From positions 81,109-145,108 of the forward strand of contig JAHJPX010000011.1 in the NCBI GenBank assembly GCA_018819515.1: 64,000 bases of DNA, in the 5' to 3' direction. Numbering within the stretch: position 1 is the stretch's first letter; the number at the start of each line of letters is the position of its first letter. Below the pieces are notes generated by a model. It worked only from the letters and a program-made list of their open reading frames with translations. It had not been told where the DNA came from and ran no database searches. The stretch is from Gammaproteobacteria bacterium. GTDB taxonomy: Bacteria; Pseudomonadota; Gammaproteobacteria; Burkholderiales; Rhodocyclaceae. Below, in pieces: positions 19,397 to 26,091 of the stretch. The position numbers and the translations under genes were made by a program.

Positions 19397-20111
19397 GGCG
19401 CGCTACGCCATCTATTTTGCGCCACAGGAAGACAGCGCTTTCGCCATGGCGGGCAGCCGCTGGCTTGGCCGCGACGCCATCGGCGACACGCCGCTGGCCC
19501 AACCGAAGTGCCCGGGATTGACCTCGGCGCGCCTCGCCGAGCTGACCGGGAGCGCCCGTCGCTACGGCTTTCACGCCACGCTGAAACCACCATTCCATCT
19601 GCGCGACGAACGTGCACTTCCCGATCTACGCCGCGCCATCGCCGCATTGGCCACGCGCCAGCAGGCATTTTCATTTCATGTGCAAGTTGCGTCCCTATCC
19701 GGATTTCTCGCCTGGCTGCCGACCGCCGAGGTCGATGCCATTGAAGCGGTGGCTCGCGCCTGCGTCACCGAACTGGACGACTTCAGGCAAGCGCCTACCG
19801 TTGCGGAACTCGTCCGCCGTCAAAGCGTCGGGCTGAACAAGACCCAGGAAGCGCTGTTGCTGCGGTGGGGCTATCCCTATGTGCTCGAGGAGTTCCGCTT
19901 CCACATGACGCTCACCGATACCGTCTCCGGCGCCGAAGCGCGGGCATTGCTGGCAGCGCTCGAAGCGGGCGCCGCCGGTCATGCGCTCGAGGCCATTCCG
20001 TTCGATTCGCTATGTCTGTTCGGGGAACCAGCGCCGGGTGCGAACTTCCGCATGATCTCTCGCTACGGGTTCGACGGCAGTGTCAAACACTATCCGGGCT
20101 GGCATGAGTGA
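19386..20111 (+). CDS. DUF1045 phosphonate-locus protein, 2H phosphoesterase-like
   Basis: The 241-residue protein carries two His-x-Thr motifs, HATLKPPF (about residue 60) and HMTLTDT (about residue 178), which is the hallmark of the 2H phosphoesterase fold acting on cyclic phosphodiesters. Proteins of this kind (DUF1045) are repeatedly found inside phosphonate operons. No PhnP, the usual phosphoribosyl cyclic phosphodiesterase, is seen in the window, so this protein is a good candidate to open 5-phosphoribosyl 1,2-cyclic phosphate. That role is an inference. The ATG at 19386 lies inside the end of phnM2, and its end overlaps phnN by eight bases. Confidence 0.85.
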   Translation: MPAEARYAIYFAPQEDSAFAMAGSRWLGRDAIGDTPLAQPKCPGLTSARLAELTGSARRYGFHATLKPPFHLRDERALPDLRRAIAALATRQQAFSFHVQVASLSGFLAWLPTAEVDAIEAVARACVTELDDFRQAPTVAELVRRQSVGLNKTQEALLLRWGYPYVLEEFRFHMTLTDTVSGAEARALLAALEAGAAGHALEAIPFDSLCLFGEPAPGANFRMISRYGFDGSVKHYPGWHE

Positions 20112-20670
20112 CGGGCGGCTGATATTTCTGGTCGGTCCCTCCGGCGCCGGCAAGGACAGCGTGCTCGCCCGCCTGCGCGCGTTGTCGCGGCCGGCCGACC
20201 GCCTGCTGGTTGCGCACCGCTACATCACCCGTCCCGCCGACGCCGGCGGCGAGAACCATGTCGCGCTGAGCGAACACGAGTTCCTGCAACGCCGCGACGC
20301 CGGCTGCTTCGCCCTGCACTGGCAAAGCCACGGTCTGCATTACGGCATCGGCCGCGAGATCGACCTGTGGCTTAGTCAGGGCCTGTCGGTGGTCGTCAAT
20401 GGCTCGCGCGCCCACGCCGCGAACCTCGCCGAAACCTGCCCGCATGCCGAGGTAGTCGAGGTCACGGCCGCGGAAGCCACCATCCGCCAGCGCCTGCTGG
20501 CCCGCGGCCGCGAAGACGCCGCGGCCGTCGAAGCGCGACTGGCGCGCAACCGCAAACTGGCTGACTGCCCGGCATCACTGCGCATCCTGAACGAAGGCAG
20601 CCTCGACGAAGCAGCGCTGGCGCTGCTCGCCTGGGCGCGCCGCGCACCGCAACCGACCTGCCAGGACTGA
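20104..20670 (+). CDS. phnN: Ribose 1,5-bisphosphate phosphokinase
   Basis: The 188-residue P-loop kinase makes PRPP from ribose 1,5-bisphosphate, the last step of C-P lyase catabolism. It has Walker A LVGPSGAGKDSV and the guanylate-kinase-like RYITRPADAGGENHVALS. Length matches E. coli PhnN (185). The start ATG lies eight bases before the stop of the DUF1045 gene. Confidence 0.93.
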   Translation: MSDGRLIFLVGPSGAGKDSVLARLRALSRPADRLLVAHRYITRPADAGGENHVALSEHEFLQRRDAGCFALHWQSHGLHYGIGREIDLWLSQGLSVVVNGSRAHAANLAETCPHAEVVEVTAAEATIRQRLLARGREDAAAVEARLARNRKLADCPASLRILNEGSLDEAALALLAWARRAPQPTCQD

Positions 20671-20693
20671 CCTGCCTGATCGGCCCATCCAGT

Positions 20694-20718
20694 GGCGTAC
20701 CGCCACGGCTGACTTTTT
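20694..20718 (+). repeat. Short palindromic repeat, copy S3 (intergenic)
   Basis: GGCGTACCGCCACGGCTGAC followed by TTTTT. With two extra upstream bases it contains the perfect inverted repeat GTGGCG-TAC-CGCCAC. It lies just after phnN, and is the best consensus copy. Confidence 0.8.
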
Positions 20719-20872
20719 CGGCTGCCCTTCCTTGAAGGCCCGGCAAGACGATGGCATCATGGCTGCCCATGACGCCAACAACTCGCACCTCCTTGCCAGC
20801 CGGTATTCCCACAGCTATAGGTGCTACTAAATTCGTCCAAGGCTTTGATCTACGGCCCGGTTCACTTTTTAT

Positions 20873-20913
20873 ACCGCCTAAGGTCGGAGAACTTTCCGAC
20901 ACTTTTAGGCGGT
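20873..20913. other. Long imperfect hairpin in the phnN-ATC hydrolase gap
   Basis: ACCGCCTAA pairs with TTAGGCGGT (9 bp), and inside it GTCGGA pairs with TCCGAC. No T run follows directly. The remaining bases of the gap (20671-20968) hold copy S3 and no gene that I can support. Confidence 0.5.
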
Positions 20914-20968
20914 CTACTTAACGTTGGGTAAGAATCTCTGCCTGAGCCATTTTGGATTGGAGAAATGC

Positions 20969-21454
20969 ATGAGTACAGAGGTTGAAAATCCGATTCCTCT
21001 CCTCGATGAGGTCAAACTACAGGCGCAAGTCCTCATACCAATCCTGCGCACCTTGCGCACGGAAATAGGAAAGGATAAAGCCGATGAGTTGGTCGCCAAG
21101 TCCTTGAGTGATTGGGTGCGCTCCGTATATTTACGAATTGGCGAGAAACAGTCAGGCGCCCCCCGCGAGAAGTGGCAGGGGGTGTGGAACGAGTTGCGAC
21201 CAAGAATCGGCGGCGTAGTCGAGCGGGAGTTGCTCCGAGACGACAATGACGCTCGCGACTACAACGTCAACCGATGTGGTTTTGCGGAGTTCTTCAAAAC
21301 ATTGGGCGAACCCGAGTTAGGCGCACTCTTGGTCTGTGATTTTGACTATTACGTCGCGGAGGTCGGAGCGCCTACCGTCGAACTCACGCGGACGCAAACC
21401 ATAATGAAAGGCGCGGCCTACTGTGACTTCCGGTACCGCTTTAAGCGCGGATAG
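20969..21454 (+). CDS. L-2-amino-thiazoline-4-carboxylic acid hydrolase family protein
   Basis: The 161-residue protein ends in the pattern of the ATC hydrolase family: NRCGFAEFFKTLGEPELG, LVCDFDYYVAE, then TRTQTIMKGAAYCDFRY with its conserved C-D-F-R-Y. Proteins of this family include an enzyme of cysteine synthesis from ATC, but most members are uncharacterised. The ATG at 20969 has GGAG about seven bases upstream. Codon use is clearly richer in A/T than the flanking phn genes, and the gene sits alone between two halves of the phosphonate region, bounded by a hairpin and a terminator; transfer from another source is likely. Confidence 0.75.
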   Translation: MSTEVENPIPLLDEVKLQAQVLIPILRTLRTEIGKDKADELVAKSLSDWVRSVYLRIGEKQSGAPREKWQGVWNELRPRIGGVVERELLRDDNDARDYNVNRCGFAEFFKTLGEPELGALLVCDFDYYVAEVGAPTVELTRTQTIMKGAAYCDFRYRFKRG

Positions 21455-21568
21455 CATGTCACCCGAGATCTTGGCACGGACGAGTTCAATGAACTGGCAA
21501 CTCTCAGTTCAATTCAGACGTTGAAGCCGTAGAAAACACCTTCTTGGCGCGGCCTTCCGGGCGATGAA

Positions 21569-21599
21569 TGGCGCGATGGCAATCGCGCCATTGTTGTTT
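21569..21599 (+). terminator. Intrinsic terminator after the ATC-hydrolase gene
   Basis: TGGCGCGAT and ATCGCGCCA form a perfect 9-bp stem around GGCA, followed by TTGTTGTTT. It is placed to end transcription from the plus strand. Confidence 0.65.
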
Positions 21600-21620
21600 C
21601 CGGGTTTGAACTCTGCTGGT

Positions 21621-21644
21621 GGCGTACCACCACGGCTGACTTTT
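21621..21644 (+). repeat. Short palindromic repeat, copy S4
   Basis: GGCGTACCACCACGGCTGAC followed by TTTT. It abuts the stop codon of the hexapeptide transferase gene on the other strand. Confidence 0.75.
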
Positions 21645-21646
21645 CG

Positions 21647-22312
21647 CTATTGCTCGCTGTCGGGCAGTGCGGCGTACTTGGCGAGGAAGCGGCGCATGTC
21701 GCGCAGGTCGTCGAGGCGCGCGACCAGGGTGTCGTGGTCCCAGTCCCACCAGGCCACCTGCTCGACCGCCTTGGCGACAGCGGCCGGGAAGCGCGGCCGG
21801 ATCGGGCGGGCCGGGCTGCCGGCGACGATCATGTAGGGCGGTACGTCGCGGGTGACGATGCTGCCGCTGCCGACCACGGCGCCATTGCCTATCGTCACAC
21901 CGGGCATGATCACGGCGCCATGGCCGATCCAGGTGTCGTGGCCGATGGTGACGCGCTGCAGGCGGCGCCAGTGGAAGAGTTCGGCATCGTCATCGCCGGC
22001 GCCGTACATGCTGCCGCGGTAGAGGATGTGGTGCTGGCACGGCCGCTCGGTCGGATGGAAGCCGGGGTTGATGCGCACCATGGAGGCGATGTTGGCGAAC
22101 TTGCCGATGTCGGCGGCCATGACGTCGCCGTGGTGGCCGATGTAGCTGTAGTCGCCGAAGACGCTATGCTCGATGCGAGTCGAAGCGCCGACTTCGGTAT
22201 AGGCGCCGAAGCGGCTGGCGCGGATGATGGCGTCGGGTGCGATGACCGGTTCCTTGCCCAGCCGCACGGGTGGCGGCAGGTTCATCGACTCGATGTGAAA
22301 AAGGTCAGCCAT
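21647..22312 (-). CDS. Phosphonate-locus acetyltransferase, hexapeptide repeat family
   Basis: The 221-residue protein shows left-handed beta-helix hexapeptide repeats in two blocks (APDAIIRASRFGAYTEVGAS; VTIGHDTWIGHGAVIMPGVT; IGNGAVVGSGSIV). The insert NPGFHPTERPCQHHILYRG resembles the xenobiotic acyltransferases and matches the transferase type often found in phosphonate operons. Substrate is unknown, perhaps an aminoalkylphosphonate. Its start ATG lies inside a short palindromic repeat (copy S5), whose ATGGCTGACC supplies MAD. It overlaps the end of the phnO-like gene by eight bases and ends the phnCDE operon. Confidence 0.85.
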   Translation of the reverse strand: MADLFHIESMNLPPPVRLGKEPVIAPDAIIRASRFGAYTEVGASTRIEHSVFGDYSYIGHHGDVMAADIGKFANIASMVRINPGFHPTERPCQHHILYRGSMYGAGDDDAELFHWRRLQRVTIGHDTWIGHGAVIMPGVTIGNGAVVGSGSIVTRDVPPYMIVAGSPARPIRPRFPAAVAKAVEQVAWWDWDHDTLVARLDDLRDMRRFLAKYAALPDSEQ

Positions 22313-22323
22313 GGCGGGACGCC
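22298..22323 (-). repeat. Short palindromic repeat, copy S5 (spans a start codon)
   Basis: On the minus strand GGCGTCCCGCCATGGCTGAC, then C and TTTTT. It covers the last codons of the phnO-like gene and the first codons of the hexapeptide transferase gene; the CATGG variant provides the ATG start. Confidence 0.7.
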
Positions 22324-22760
22324 ACCTCGGTGCTGAAACTGACGCCGTGGCGGGTGAAGCCCATGCCCTCGTAGAAGCGGTGGGCATCGAGCCGGCGCAG
22401 GTTGCTCGACAGCGCCAGCTTGTAGGCGCCCTTTGCGGAGGCCAACTCGATGGCGGTGCGCATCATGGCACGCCCCAGGCCGCGACCGCGATGTGACCGG
22501 CGAATCACGACCGCCTCGACAATGGCTTCGCTCTGCGCCGGAACGGTCAGTACGGGAAACACAATCATGGACAGCGTGCCGACGATTTCCCCTCCGGACT
22601 CGGCCAGATAGCACGTGTAATCCGGAAACCGTCGCATCTCCCGCCAGGCGGTGGCGATGTCCTCAACCGGTATCGGCTCGTTGCCGTCCAGTTCGGCAAG
22701 GATTTCGGTCAGCAGCGGCAGTTCGGCTTCGGTGACGGGTCGCAGTCGGACGTTGCTCAC
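22305..22760 (-). CDS. phnO: GNAT acetyltransferase, probable aminoalkylphosphonate N-acetyltransferase
   Basis: The 151-residue GNAT protein has the acetyl-CoA site RRSHRGRGLGRAMM and a C-terminal LSSNLRRLDAHRFYEGMGF, close in pattern to the LSTNVKRHDAHRFY region of E. coli PhnO. PhnO acetylates aminomethylphosphonate and similar compounds to make them C-P lyase substrates. The GTG start at 22760 overlaps the phnE stop (GTGA). Its place after phnCDE supports the call, which is otherwise by pattern only. Confidence 0.75.
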   Translation of the reverse strand: MSNVRLRPVTEAELPLLTEILAELDGNEPIPVEDIATAWREMRRFPDYTCYLAESGGEIVGTLSMIVFPVLTVPAQSEAIVEAVVIRRSHRGRGLGRAMMRTAIELASAKGAYKLALSSNLRRLDAHRFYEGMGFTRHGVSFSTEVASRHG

Positions 22761-23560
22761 ATCAAGGTCTTTCTGATCCGGGCGGAAATCAGGTCGATGA
22801 CGGTGACGAAGGCGATGATGATCAGCATGACCGCGCAGGTTTGCGCATAGTCGAAGCTGCGGATCACATCGTAGAGGGTGACGCCGATGCCGCCGGCGCC
22901 GACCATGCCGACCACCGAGGCGGAACGCACGTTCGATTCGAAGCGGTAGAGCGTATAGGACACCCAGAGCGGCATCACCTGCGGGATGACGCCATAGACG
23001 ATCTCCTCCAGCACGTTGGCGCCGGTGGCGCGGATGCCTTCGACCGGCTGCGGGTCGATGGCCTCGACGGCCTCGGAGAACAGCTTGGCCAGGATGCCGG
23101 TGGTGTGCACCCAGAGCGCCAGCACGCCGGCGAACGGCCCGAGGCCGACGGCGACGATGAACAGCATGGCGAAGACCATCTCGTTGATGGCGCGCGCGGC
23201 GTCCATCAGGCGCCGCACCGGCTGGTATATCCAGGCCGGGGCGATGTTGGAAGAGGACAACAGGCCGAGCGGAACGGCGCAAACCAGGGCCAGCAGCGTG
23301 CCCCAGACGGCGATATGCACGGTGACGACCATCTCGCTGACGTGGATACGCCAGTCCGTGAAGTTCGGCGGGAAGAACCCGGCCGCGAACTCCGCCATGT
23401 TGGCGGAATCGCCGATCAGGGCCATCGGCCGGATCTCGGCGCCCTGCCATGACCAGGCAAGCACGCCGAGGACCAGGCCCCAGATCAGCAGCGAGCCGAG
23501 ACTGGAGCGGGAAAAGCCGCCGCTCGGATCGGCGGTCTTGGCAGGCGTTGCGCTTTGCAT
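22757..23560 (-). CDS. phnE: Phosphonate ABC transporter permease
   Basis: The 267-residue inner-membrane permease has several hydrophobic helices and the transporter EAA-type loop VEGIRATGANVLEEIVYGVI, followed by the conserved SASVVGMVGAGGIGVTLYD. It forms the channel of the PhnCDE phosphonate importer. It is separated from phnD by a terminator-like hairpin. The start ATG is at 23560. Confidence 0.94.
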   Translation of the reverse strand: MQSATPAKTADPSGGFSRSSLGSLLIWGLVLGVLAWSWQGAEIRPMALIGDSANMAEFAAGFFPPNFTDWRIHVSEMVVTVHIAVWGTLLALVCAVPLGLLSSSNIAPAWIYQPVRRLMDAARAINEMVFAMLFIVAVGLGPFAGVLALWVHTTGILAKLFSEAVEAIDPQPVEGIRATGANVLEEIVYGVIPQVMPLWVSYTLYRFESNVRSASVVGMVGAGGIGVTLYDVIRSFDYAQTCAVMLIIIAFVTVIDLISARIRKTLM

Positions 23561-23564
23561 GATG

Positions 23565-23589
23565 AAAAAGGCCGGCCTTGCGGCCGGCC
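23565..23589 (-). terminator. Terminator-like hairpin between phnD and phnE
   Basis: On the minus strand GGCCGGCC-GCAA-GGCCGGCC is followed by TTTTT. It would stop part of the transcripts after phnD, giving more binding protein than permease. Confidence 0.7.
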
Positions 23590-23604
23590 GGAAGGAGGCA
23601 GGAA

Positions 23605-24585
23605 TTACTTGGCGGCGGCGAGCTGGTCGTTCAGGGCGGCGAGCTTCTTGGCGATTTCGGCCAGCTTGGCCTGCTTGGTCGAGGCGTCCATATTTTCGTC
23701 GGCTTCGATCTTGGATTTCGCCTTGACCAGCTCCAACTGACGGAACGGCACCAGTTGCTTGTTGCTGGACTCGTTGAACACGCCGAAGGTCAGCTTGTTC
23801 ATGTTGGCCAGTTCGCGCTTGGCTTCGGCAGAGTCGCCGCGGCCGTAGGACATGAAGAACTCCTTGACCTTGGCCTTGACGTCGGCCGGCAGATCGGCGC
23901 GCCAGACGATGGGGTCGGCGGCGATCAGCGGCGACTTCCACAGGATGTGGATGTTCTTCGCCTTTTCGGGTTCGCGGCGCGAGAACTTTTCGAAGGTCTC
24001 GGTGTTGGTGATGGCGACGTCGACCTGCTTGGCGGCGGTGGCCATCAGGTTCGATTCGTGGTTGCCGACGCGCATCGACTTGTAGTGGGTCTTGGGGTCG
24101 ATGCCGTTCTGCGCGTACAGGTAGTAGCCGGGCACCAGCGTGCCGGAGGTCGAGTTCGGATCGCCGGCGCCGTAGCTGATCTCCTTGCCATGCTTCAGCA
24201 CGTCGTCCAGGGTCTTGTAGGCACTGTCCTTGTGGGTGACCAGCAGCGACCAGTAGCCGGGCGCACCGTCGGCGTAGGTGATCTGGGCGAACACCTCGCC
24301 GTTGGCGCGGTCGACCGCCTCCATGCCCGACTTGTTGCCGAACCACGCCAGATGCACCTTGCCGAAGCGCATGCCTTCGATGATGCCGGCGTAGTCGTTG
24401 GCGAAATAGCCCTTGACCTTGTAGCCGGTCTTCTTCTGCATGTCTTCAAGAACCGGCTGCCAGTCGGCCTTCAGGTTGGCGCTGGACTCGGTGGAAATGA
24501 TGCCGAAGTTGATTTCGACCGGCTCGGCCGCGGCGGTGCCGCAGGCGAGCACGGCGAGGATGGGAACGAAGAGTTTGCGGAACAT
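23605..24585 (-). CDS. phnD: Phosphonate ABC transporter periplasmic binding protein
   Basis: The 326-residue protein has a signal peptide ending near ACGTAAA and the PhnD core: GYFANDYAGIIEGMRFGKVH, LAWFGNKSG, GDPNSTSGTLVPGYY and VAITNTETF. It captures phosphonates in the periplasm for PhnC/PhnE. The last 45 residues are charged and helical. The ATG has AGGAGG eight to ten bases upstream, the strongest ribosome site in this region. Confidence 0.94.
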   Translation of the reverse strand: MFRKLFVPILAVLACGTAAAEPVEINFGIISTESSANLKADWQPVLEDMQKKTGYKVKGYFANDYAGIIEGMRFGKVHLAWFGNKSGMEAVDRANGEVFAQITYADGAPGYWSLLVTHKDSAYKTLDDVLKHGKEISYGAGDPNSTSGTLVPGYYLYAQNGIDPKTHYKSMRVGNHESNLMATAAKQVDVAITNTETFEKFSRREPEKAKNIHILWKSPLIAADPIVWRADLPADVKAKVKEFFMSYGRGDSAEAKRELANMNKLTFGVFNESSNKQLVPFRQLELVKAKSKIEADENMDASTKQAKLAEIAKKLAALNDQLAAAK

Positions 24586-24616
24586 AGTGGTAAGCCTCCT
24601 TGGTGGGATTGTTGGG

Positions 24617-25429
24617 TCAAGCGGCCAGCGGCAGCGCGACGAGTTCAGGGTTGCCGGAAAGCGTGCTCGCGCAGGCCGCTTCCGGATCGCAGCAATAGAG
24701 TTCCTGCAGGAAGGCCTGGGTCAGATCGGCCGCAGGGCCATCGAAGACGACGCGGCCATCGCGCATGGCGACGACGCGGGGGCAGTAGCGCAGGGCAATA
24801 TCCACCTGATGCAGGGAGACCAGCACGGCGCAGCCATGTTCGCGGTTCACCCGTGTCAGGATTTCCATGACCTTGCGCGACGACTCCGGATCGAGCGACG
24901 CGATCGGCTCGTCGGCCAGGATCACCTTGGCGCCCTGCACCAGCGCCCGGGCGATCGCCGCACGCTGCTGCTGGCCACCGGAAAGGGTCGAGGCGCGCTG
25001 AAAGGCATAGCTTTCCATGCCGACTTCGGCCAGCGCCTGCATGCCGATCTCGCGCTCCTTGCGGGTAAACAGCTTCAGCAGTGAACGGTGAGTGGGAATG
25101 CGATATAGCTGGCCGGTCAGCACGTTGGTCAGCAGCGTCAAGCGACCCACCAGATTGAACTGTTGGAAGATGAAACCGATCCTGGATCGCACCGTGCGCA
25201 CGTTACGGGCGATATGGCCGTTGCACTGCACGGACTCCCCGCAAACCGCGACTTCACCGTTGTCGCCGGCAACAAAGCCGGAAAGATGTCGCAGCAGCGT
25301 TGATTTCCCCGATCCGGAAGCGCCGATCAGCGCCACCATCTCGCCCGGCGCTACCGTGATGGATACATTGTCCAGCGCCCGACGGTCGCCGAAGGTTTTG
25401 GTCAGAGCGGAGACGCTGATGGCTTGCAT
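24617..25429 (-). CDS. phnC: Phosphonate ABC transporter ATP-binding protein
   Basis: The 270-residue ATPase has Walker A GASGSGKST, Q-loop FIFQQFNLVGRLT, signature TLSGGQQQRAAIARAL, Walker B VILADEPIASLDP and H-loop SLHQVD. FQQFNLV and the tail after residue 230 are typical of PhnC. It is first in phnCDE-phnO-transferase. The ribosome site GGGGAGGAAG precedes the ATG. Confidence 0.94.
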   Translation of the reverse strand: MQAISVSALTKTFGDRRALDNVSITVAPGEMVALIGASGSGKSTLLRHLSGFVAGDNGEVAVCGESVQCNGHIARNVRTVRSRIGFIFQQFNLVGRLTLLTNVLTGQLYRIPTHRSLLKLFTRKEREIGMQALAEVGMESYAFQRASTLSGGQQQRAAIARALVQGAKVILADEPIASLDPESSRKVMEILTRVNREHGCAVLVSLHQVDIALRYCPRVVAMRDGRVVFDGPAADLTQAFLQELYCCDPEAACASTLSGNPELVALPLAA

Positions 25430-25497
25430 GGCTTCCTCCCCGGAACGTAATGACGACGAATGCTAGGGGGGCTTTGTTAAGACCGGATTGCGTTTTT

Positions 25498-25512
25498 GCG
25501 ACCATTTGTCGC
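25498..25512. promoter_or_regulatory. Inverted repeat in the phnC upstream region
   Basis: GCGAC-CATTT-GTCGC is a perfect 5-bp inverted repeat with a 5-base gap, in the divergent space between phnC and the HEAT-repeat gene. It could be an operator. I saw no convincing Pho box here. Confidence 0.25.
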
Positions 25513-25562
25513 GTGGTGGTGGCAGCGCCGTTGATATCGGGAGATGCAGGCATAATTTGGTC

Positions 25563-25991
25563 ATGAAGATCCTTGACGAACTCAAATTGCGTGTGCGCGC
25601 CGCCAGCGGCCCCGGCGGCATGGCCGATTACTTCCACATCCTGTTGTTGGAGGGCGGTTTGAAGAAAGTGATCGAGATCGTGGACGCGCGTCCCGAGCTG
25701 CTGGCCGATCTGCTGCCCATCGTCGGCAACCCGGATGCCGCCATGAACGTCAGCCTGGGCGCGTCGGCGGTGTTCGAGCGCTACGCCGGCAAGGAGCCGC
25801 TGCGCGTGCTGGTGGTGAAGCTGGGCAAGCTCTCCGAGCACGCGGACGCTCGGGTGCGGGCGGACGCCTGCCACTATCTCGGACTTTCGGGTTCACCGCT
25901 GGCGCGGGCCTTCCTTGAAGCGCGGCTGAAGGACGACAGCGCCGACGTGCGCGAAATCGCCGAGGACGGGCTGGCCGAGCTGGGCGAGTAG
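25563..25991 (+). CDS. HEAT-repeat protein
   Basis: The 142-residue soluble protein is made of helical HEAT-like repeats; the clearest are LGKLSEHADARVRADACHYL and KDDSADVREIAEDGLAELG. No catalytic motif is seen, so a protein-binding role is likely. The ATG at 25563 is preferred over earlier frames because codon use and the helical pattern start there. It is followed at once by a long palindromic repeat and converges on the molybdopterin oxidoreductase gene. Confidence 0.75.
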   Translation: MKILDELKLRVRAASGPGGMADYFHILLLEGGLKKVIEIVDARPELLADLLPIVGNPDAAMNVSLGASAVFERYAGKEPLRVLVVKLGKLSEHADARVRADACHYLGLSGSPLARAFLEARLKDDSADVREIAEDGLAELGE

Positions 25992-25995
25992 CGGG

Positions 25996-26091
25996 AAAAA
26001 GTGTGGAGCTACGCTCCATCCCTCGCGTTGCTCGGGACCGCCACTTCGTGGCGTCCTGCGCCTTCGGACTGGTCAGCCGTGGCGCTACGCC
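25996..26091 (-). repeat. Long palindromic repeat, copy L3
   Basis: This 96-bp copy lies between two convergent genes and overlaps the last two codons and the stop of the molybdopterin oxidoreductase. It begins with AAAAAGTGTGGAGC, like L1, and carries the same hairpins. Confidence 0.8.

Noticed and set aside
20914..20930. ACTTAACGTTGGGT resembles integron core sites (RYYYAAC and GTTRRRY)
   Set aside because: The two halves touch with no spacer and there is no matching site around the next gene, so no attC structure can be supported.
25430..25562. Pho box before phnC
   Set aside because: Only one possible half-site is visible; an 11-base repeat is missing, so I list only the inverted repeat at 25498.
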